DNA of 64,000 nucleotides from Lumbricus rubellus. Taxonomy: Eukaryota > Annelida > Clitellata > Crassiclitellata > Lumbricidae. Under the pieces are notes generated by a model. The model was given only the letters and a program-made list of their open reading frames with translations. It was not told where the DNA came from and ran no database searches. Position 1 is the stretch's first letter, and each line of letters starts with the position of its first letter. Below are positions 59,046 through 64,000 of the stretch, piece after piece. The stretch lies in contig OX243825.1 in NCBI GenBank assembly GCA_945859605.1, forward strand, positions 18,534,178-18,598,177, written 5' to 3'. The position numbers and the translations under genes were made by a program.

Positions 59046-59576
59046 CGCAGTCTGTCTCTATCTCTGTCTCTCTTTCGCTGTCTCTGTCTTTGTCCTTGTC
59101 TCTGTCTCTCTGTCTGTTTCTGCCTGTCTGTCTGTCTGCCTGTCTCTCTTTCTCTTTCTGCAACACTCTCCGCTCTCTCTCTCTCTCACTCTGTCTATCT
59201 CTCCGTCCGGCTTGTCTGTCTGCCTGCTTGTCTCTTTTTCTGTTTCAACCTGGAAACGCGGATGAATTCGTGGGCCAGATATATTACAGCATATCTGTCT
59301 GACTGTCTGTCTCCATCTGTCTCATTTGTCTGTCGTCTGTCTCAACCTCAGCGTGGTAACGTGGATGCAGCATGCAGTATAGGTCATATTATGGAACCGG
59401 TCTGTCTGTGTGTCTATCAATTTGTATGACTGTCTGTGTGTCTATCAATGTGTCTGTCTGTCTGTGTGTTTGTCATTCTATTTGTCTTTCTGTCTATCTG
59501 CGTGTCTGTTTGTCTGTGTGTCTGGTTGTCTATCAGTCTGTGTGTTTGTCTGTCTGTCTATCCATCTGTCTGCCTG
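59046..59576. repeat. (TCTG)n/(TCTC)n low-complexity block
   Basis: Imperfect TCTG and TCTC repeats with two short non-repetitive breaks. Open frames are repeat artefacts. Confidence 0.85.
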
Positions 59577-59657
59577 TATGTATGTATGTATGTATGTATG
59601 TATGTATGTATGTATGTATGTATGTATGTATGTATGTATGTATGTATGTATGTATGT
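59577..59657. repeat. (TGTA)n array, left half split by the transposon
   Basis: Pure tetranucleotide array ending at the left target duplication of transposon copy 2. It continues at 62013. Confidence 0.9.
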
Positions 59658-62012
59658 TAGACTGGTCCAAAAAAATGAACATTGAAATATTTGAAAGGCA
59701 TGTTGTTTTTTCTGTACATCTGGTGCAAGAAACCTACAGTGCAAAATATTAAACCACTGTGGCTCCATCTTCAGGTCCCTCAATGCTGTCAAAGTTTTAG
59801 TATGCTTACTACATTGTAAACGGTGCAATATAACTGGCAGGCCTTCAGTCAACTAGCAATGAGCATTCCATTTTAGTTGTTAGCAATATTATTGAATTGC
59901 CAGCATGAAAAGCAGCTGCAATTAGTGTTTAATTGACTTCCAGTGTCTAATAAAAAATATCTAAGAATGCTGTCAGCATGTCACATTGACGGTTCAGAAA
60001 GTCGAATTTGACCATGAAGATTACGATGAAGCTCCGCCACCTGGGGTAATGCTTAGTGTCTTCGTTCTTCGTCAGCGAGTCATTGAAGGTGCTGATTGTT
60101 GCAACTAATCTAAGAAATCTCTCTGTCCCATCATTCACGACTTGGTCTGTAGGCCTACTTAGGAGGAAGATCCAACAACGTCCCCTTAATACAAAGAGAT
60201 TTCATAAACCTCCGGCTCTCTGTTATTTCCTCTGCTTGTTTTCCTTAGAAACCTACCTCTTGCAGTCTAGGTTCTTCTTCTTTACTTGTGTCTTGATGAT
60301 CTCTTTTCTTATTCATTAACTACTTCTTGGAAAAAAATAAGAACCCAGCAAGGTCAATTCCTCAATGACCCATGAAAGTAGTAAATGCCGCCTTGGTGAA
60401 CTTCTCATTTACAGCGTTGTGTTGGTCATCCAGGAGAGCCCAGTCATTCATAGCAGCATCACAAGCTCTTGGAGCCACTACCCTGCAGGTAATAGATTAG
60501 ATGAGGACAATGAAAACACCCACTTCTCAGATCGAGAATAGCTTCCCCCATCCTGGCTGGTTTCATTTGCTCACAAAACATCACGAGTTTGAATATACGT
60601 AAATGAACTTTATTATCTATCTTGATACTTCCTGCAGTCAGCTATTTTAGAGCATGCAATGCATGGACTAGCGGACTGTTATGATGAAAGACCACTGTTG
60701 GTGATAAATGTTAGAATAGCTGGATATCGGATCCAGAAGATGGGTCCATCACAACTGTGAAGACTGTATCCAATATAGACTCTGTTGCGAGATGTCTGTA
60801 CAAGTTAAATGCAACAGAGGACAACACAATGTAACACTGAACAGTTATTAACATCCTTAATGGATCCCATGCCAGTGTTGTAAGCAGTAGAGTAAAATAA
60901 CAGAGCTTCAATAGGTTTTTTCCAATGTCCATTCTTCAATGATCTTGACAGCGATGTTGGTCAATGGTCATGGCGCCTCCAGTATATAGGCTACCCGATG
61001 GAAGTTTTGGCATAGCAATGAACTCATCGAATTTGATATTTGGGCTTGAAATCAACAATTATTGACAAAAGGTCAACTCAGTGTGGGAAAATAACTGGAG
61101 GTTGAACCATTATCCACTTGGAATTGGGGGTGTGAAAAACATACTTTACTATGGGGCATTGGGGCTCTAAGAAAGACTGGGAGCTGAAACGCCCAGTAAT
61201 TCACACCCTGGGCCAACCTATGCGCCCTCTTCCTTCTCCTGTAAGGTCTGCTACAGTTACCTTACCATTCCAGAGTGGAACTAAGAGGACATAAGCTTCT
61301 TTCTTGACTTTGTGGATGAAGGAATCTCTCAGATTGACGCTATAATGGTTCGCCTGTCAACCCTGGCATGCCAGAGTGAGTTTTAAGAAATAGACGTTTG
61401 GCCATACAGTATTGGACTGCAGATAGGATGTGACTAGAAAGCCTGTCAAAAATAATGCTGCGGTTCAGTGTTGAAACCAGCTCAATTAATAGAACATCAT
61501 GGGGGCACGTGCCCCAATGCTCCCTTCGAGTCTCCTAAGGGTAGGTCTGTTTAAGTATAGGCCTACTTATCAATGTTCTGAGAGGGACAACCAACAAATT
61601 TATGAAAATTGTTCTTGAAACCATCACTTTCCAGCCACATTAAGGTTGTCAGCAGCCCGATATTCAATGTAAAAATGAACGAAAAACCATTATATTTTGA
61701 ACCCCATTTGGGGGGAGACCCCATAGTCAGATTTTATCGGATTTTGGATATTTTATTCAGCAGCAATTTCTGAGAAGGAAACCGTTTACAAAGCTTGTGT
61801 TACAATTTTTCCCAGGTCAAACTGCAGATTGTGTGGAGTATCAACATATAGCCCCAAACCCCAACTTTGATGCTCGTGAGTGACCCCTAAATATCACATT
61901 GGTGGCCTAAAATTTCACACAGGTACTTTTTAGATCAAAATGAACAAATGTATCAACATGCCTCAAAAATCCAAAAGAAAATTTTTTTTACATGCCAATT
62001 TGGACCAGTCTA
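59658..62012. mobile_element. 2,355-bp DNA transposon, copy 2, inserted in a (TGTA)n microsatellite
   Basis: Same length, orientation and, by eye throughout, same sequence as 46762-49116. It is flanked by ATGTATGT on both sides (59650-59657 and 62013-62020). Because the target is a tetranucleotide array, the duplication length is ambiguous here, but 8 bp agrees with copy 1. The element splits one array whose halves lie at 59577-59657 and 62013-62265. Confidence 0.88.
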
Positions 62013-62023
62013 ATGTATGTATG

Positions 62024-62057
<34 letters not shown>

Positions 62058-62067
62058 TGTATGTATG

Positions 62068-62098
<31 letters not shown>

Positions 62099-62400
62099 GC
62101 ATGTATGTATGTATGTATGTATGTATGTATGTATGTATGTATGTATGTATGTATGTATGTATGTATGTATGTATGTATGTATGTATGTATGTATGTATGT
62201 GTGTGTGTATGTATGTATGTATGTATGTATGTATGTATGTATGCATGTATGTATGTATGTATATGTCTGTCTGTCTGTCCATTTGTGTGTCTGGTGTCTA
62301 TCAGTCTGTGCGTTTGTCTGTCTGTCTATCCTCCATCTGTCTGTCTGTCTGTCTGTCTATGTGTCGGTCTGACTGTCTCTCTTTCTCTATATGCTTCAGT
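62013..62400. repeat. (TGTA)n array, right half, then (TCTG)n
   Basis: About 250 bp of TGTA, then TCTG-type repeats, mirroring the composition left of the inserted transposon. Confidence 0.9.
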
Positions 62401-62445
62401 CTGCAACCTTGACGCATGCAATATATAATTATATAGGCCTATTGC

Positions 62446-62478
<33 letters not shown>

Positions 62479-62745
62479 TATACATATTGCTGGTGGCGTC
62501 GTTCGTCCGTTTTCCATTAGAGACTAGAGTTGATCGTCTGCCTGTGCAGCGAAGAACCCGACGCGGAAGGATATTGGATGATGGAACTATATTTTCATAT
62601 AGCGCTACTACATACGTAGATGGTCCTATCATACGTCATCCCCACACACGCGCACGCACACCAAACGCATAGCACGCACGCACACACACACACGCACACG
62701 CGGTGTTTACAGTAAGCATAATCCTCGTGTGGTCCATTAGGCCAT
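62401..62745. other. Gene-free spacer between microsatellites
   Basis: Contains (TA)n around 62446-62490 and a (CACACG)n stretch near 62640-62700. Nothing else recognised. Confidence 0.5.
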
Positions 62746-62747
62746 GT

Positions 62748-63032
62748 GTGCATGTATGTATCTATGTATCTATGTATGTTCGCATGTATGTATGTATGTA
62801 TGTATGTATGTATGTATGTATGTATGTATGTATGTATGTATGTATGTATGTATGTATGTATGTATGTATGTATGTATGTATGTATGTATGTATGTATGTA
62901 TGTATGTATGTATGTATGTATGTATGTATGTATGTATGTATGTATGCATGTATGTATGTATGTATGTATCTATGTATCTATGTATGTTCGCATGTATGTA
63001 TGTATGTATGTATGTATGTATGTATGTATGTT
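62748..63032. repeat. (TGTA)n microsatellite
   Basis: About 285 bp with the segment CTATGTATGTTCGCATG present near both ends, suggesting expansion by a larger duplication. Confidence 0.9.
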
Positions 63033-63339
63033 GATCTAAATACTTTCAGTGAATAAATTGATAAAATGTTGATACTTTTATTTGCAAATATTATTCAATC
63101 AGGCAACTACTGGCTGCAATAAGAAATAAACCAGTCAGTCCATCAGTCAATCAATTAACTGGTTAGTTAGCGATGTTAGTCAGGCCGTTGTCAGTCAATC
63201 ATTTATAAAGCAGTCAGCCAGCCAGTTGTTACATTTATAGTTTATCAGTAATGCGGTCATCTTGTAAAGACGATTTACTGCAGTCCGCCTGTCTGTCGGT
63301 CTCTTTATCTGTTGGTTTGACTGAGTCTGTTTGGTTATA

Positions 63340-63720
63340 GTGTCTATGTCTGTCCGTCCATTTGTCTATCTGTGTATGTTTGGACATACACCTGTCCGTC
63401 TGTTTGTCTGTCTGTGTCTGTTTGGACATACACCTGTCCGTCCATTTGTCTCTCTCTGTATGTTTGGACATGCACCTGTCCGTCCATTTGTCTGTATGTG
63501 TATGTTTGGACATACACCTGTTCGTCCGTTTGTCTGTCTGTGTCTGTTTGTCTTTCTCTGTCTGTCTGTCTTTCTGTGTCTGTTAGGACATACAATTCTC
63601 CGTCTGTTTGTCTGTCTGTGTCTGTCTGTCTTTTTGTGTTTGTCTGGCCATACACCTGTCCGTCCATTTGTCTTTCTGTGTATGTTTGGACATACACCTG
63701 CCCGTCTGTGTGTCTGTCTG
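63340..63720. repeat. Minisatellite of 42-bp units around TTTGGACATACACCTGTCCG
   Basis: Core positions at 63379, 63421, 63463, 63505, 63583 (variant), about 63643 and 63685. Spacing is 42 bp for most, a multiple of three, so frames stay open on both strands without coding. Confidence 0.8.
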
Positions 63721-63895
63721 TGTTGAACCGCCTGTCGAAATCAGATAGGCCGTGTTGCGTATTCAGCTGCATTTGATAAATATTTCACGTGACGTTGGAA
63801 GTTGTCGGACTCCTACTGCAGTGATTTGAGATGCGGACACGCCCATGCATACCCCCCTCTTTCCCCTGCCCCGCCCACACTGCCGTCAGTCCCCC

Positions 63896-63909
63896 GTTGC
63901 TATGGCAAT
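63896..63909 (+). promoter_or_regulatory. RFX X-box-like motif
   Basis: GTTGCTATGGCAAT matches the palindromic RFX site GTTGCCATGGCAAC at 12 of 14 bases. It sits in a short, CpG-containing, repeat-free stretch at the window's right edge, as expected for a ciliary gene promoter; the gene itself would lie outside. Confidence 0.5.
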
Positions 63910-64000
63910 TGCGTCAGCAGCCTATCTACGAAGTCTCTTGGGATTAACTTTCACCAATGCTTTGGCATTGATTAAAGGCTGGAAGGTCTGCAGGACTAAG

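Noticed and set aside
58919..59302. Frame beginning MRSMLINNN
   Set aside because: Most of it is (TCTG)n/(TCTC)n translation; the short unique start has no support.

Overview
This is animal nuclear DNA, most likely from a marine invertebrate. Genes are split by short GT-AG introns, and the sequence between exons is dense in SINEs, LINE fragments, small DNA transposons and (TGTA)n/(TCTG)n microsatellites. The phylum cannot be fixed from sequence alone. A deuterostome such as an echinoderm or hemichordate would fit, but this is a guess. No bacterial operons, CRISPR arrays or true tRNA/rRNA genes were seen.

Five protein genes were rebuilt by joining exons with consistent splice phase. (1) 368-20158, plus strand: the C-terminal 1,206 residues (22 exons) of CFAP44, an axonemal protein; its 5' part lies left of the window. 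(2) 28699-23711, minus strand: a complete three-coding-exon CKS gene (CDK regulatory subunit, 78 aa). (3) 28074-26890, minus strand: a complete, intronless TEX9 (394 aa) lying inside the CKS intron on the same strand. (4) 30450-35029, plus strand: ZNF830 (CCDC16), nine exons, 327 aa; its first intron has the hallmarks of a minor-spliceosome AT-AC intron. (5) 53798-38803, minus strand: a vesicular-type SLC30A (ZnT) zinc transporter, seven coding exons, 608 aa, with a very histidine-rich cytosolic loop. CKS and ZNF830 are divergent neighbours with about 1 kb between their likely 5' ends; ZNF830 and SLC30A converge.

From about 53.9 kb to the right edge I found no gene. It is intergenic DNA with hAT-type elements, SINEs and long simple repeats. 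At 63.9 kb there is a close match to an RFX X-box, which may belong to the promoter of a ciliary gene beyond the window.

Mobile DNA is the other main content. There are two apparently identical 2,355-bp elements with 8-bp target duplications (46762-49116 and 59658-62012), a 615-bp Tc1/mariner relic with 32-bp perfect inverted ends, two non-autonomous hAT copies with 8-bp duplications, and ten copies of one tRNA-derived SINE. Many L2/CR1-like LINE 3' ends carry the same 'gcgctatataaa' tail as the SINEs. There is also a family of roughly 70-bp palindromes that begin and end in TTAA.

The observations most worth following up are the AT-AC intron of ZNF830 (with overlapping in-frame GT-AG sites), the TEX9 gene nested in CKS, the twin 2,355-bp transposons, the micro-palindrome family, and three GC-AG introns plus two splice-site duplications in CFAP44.
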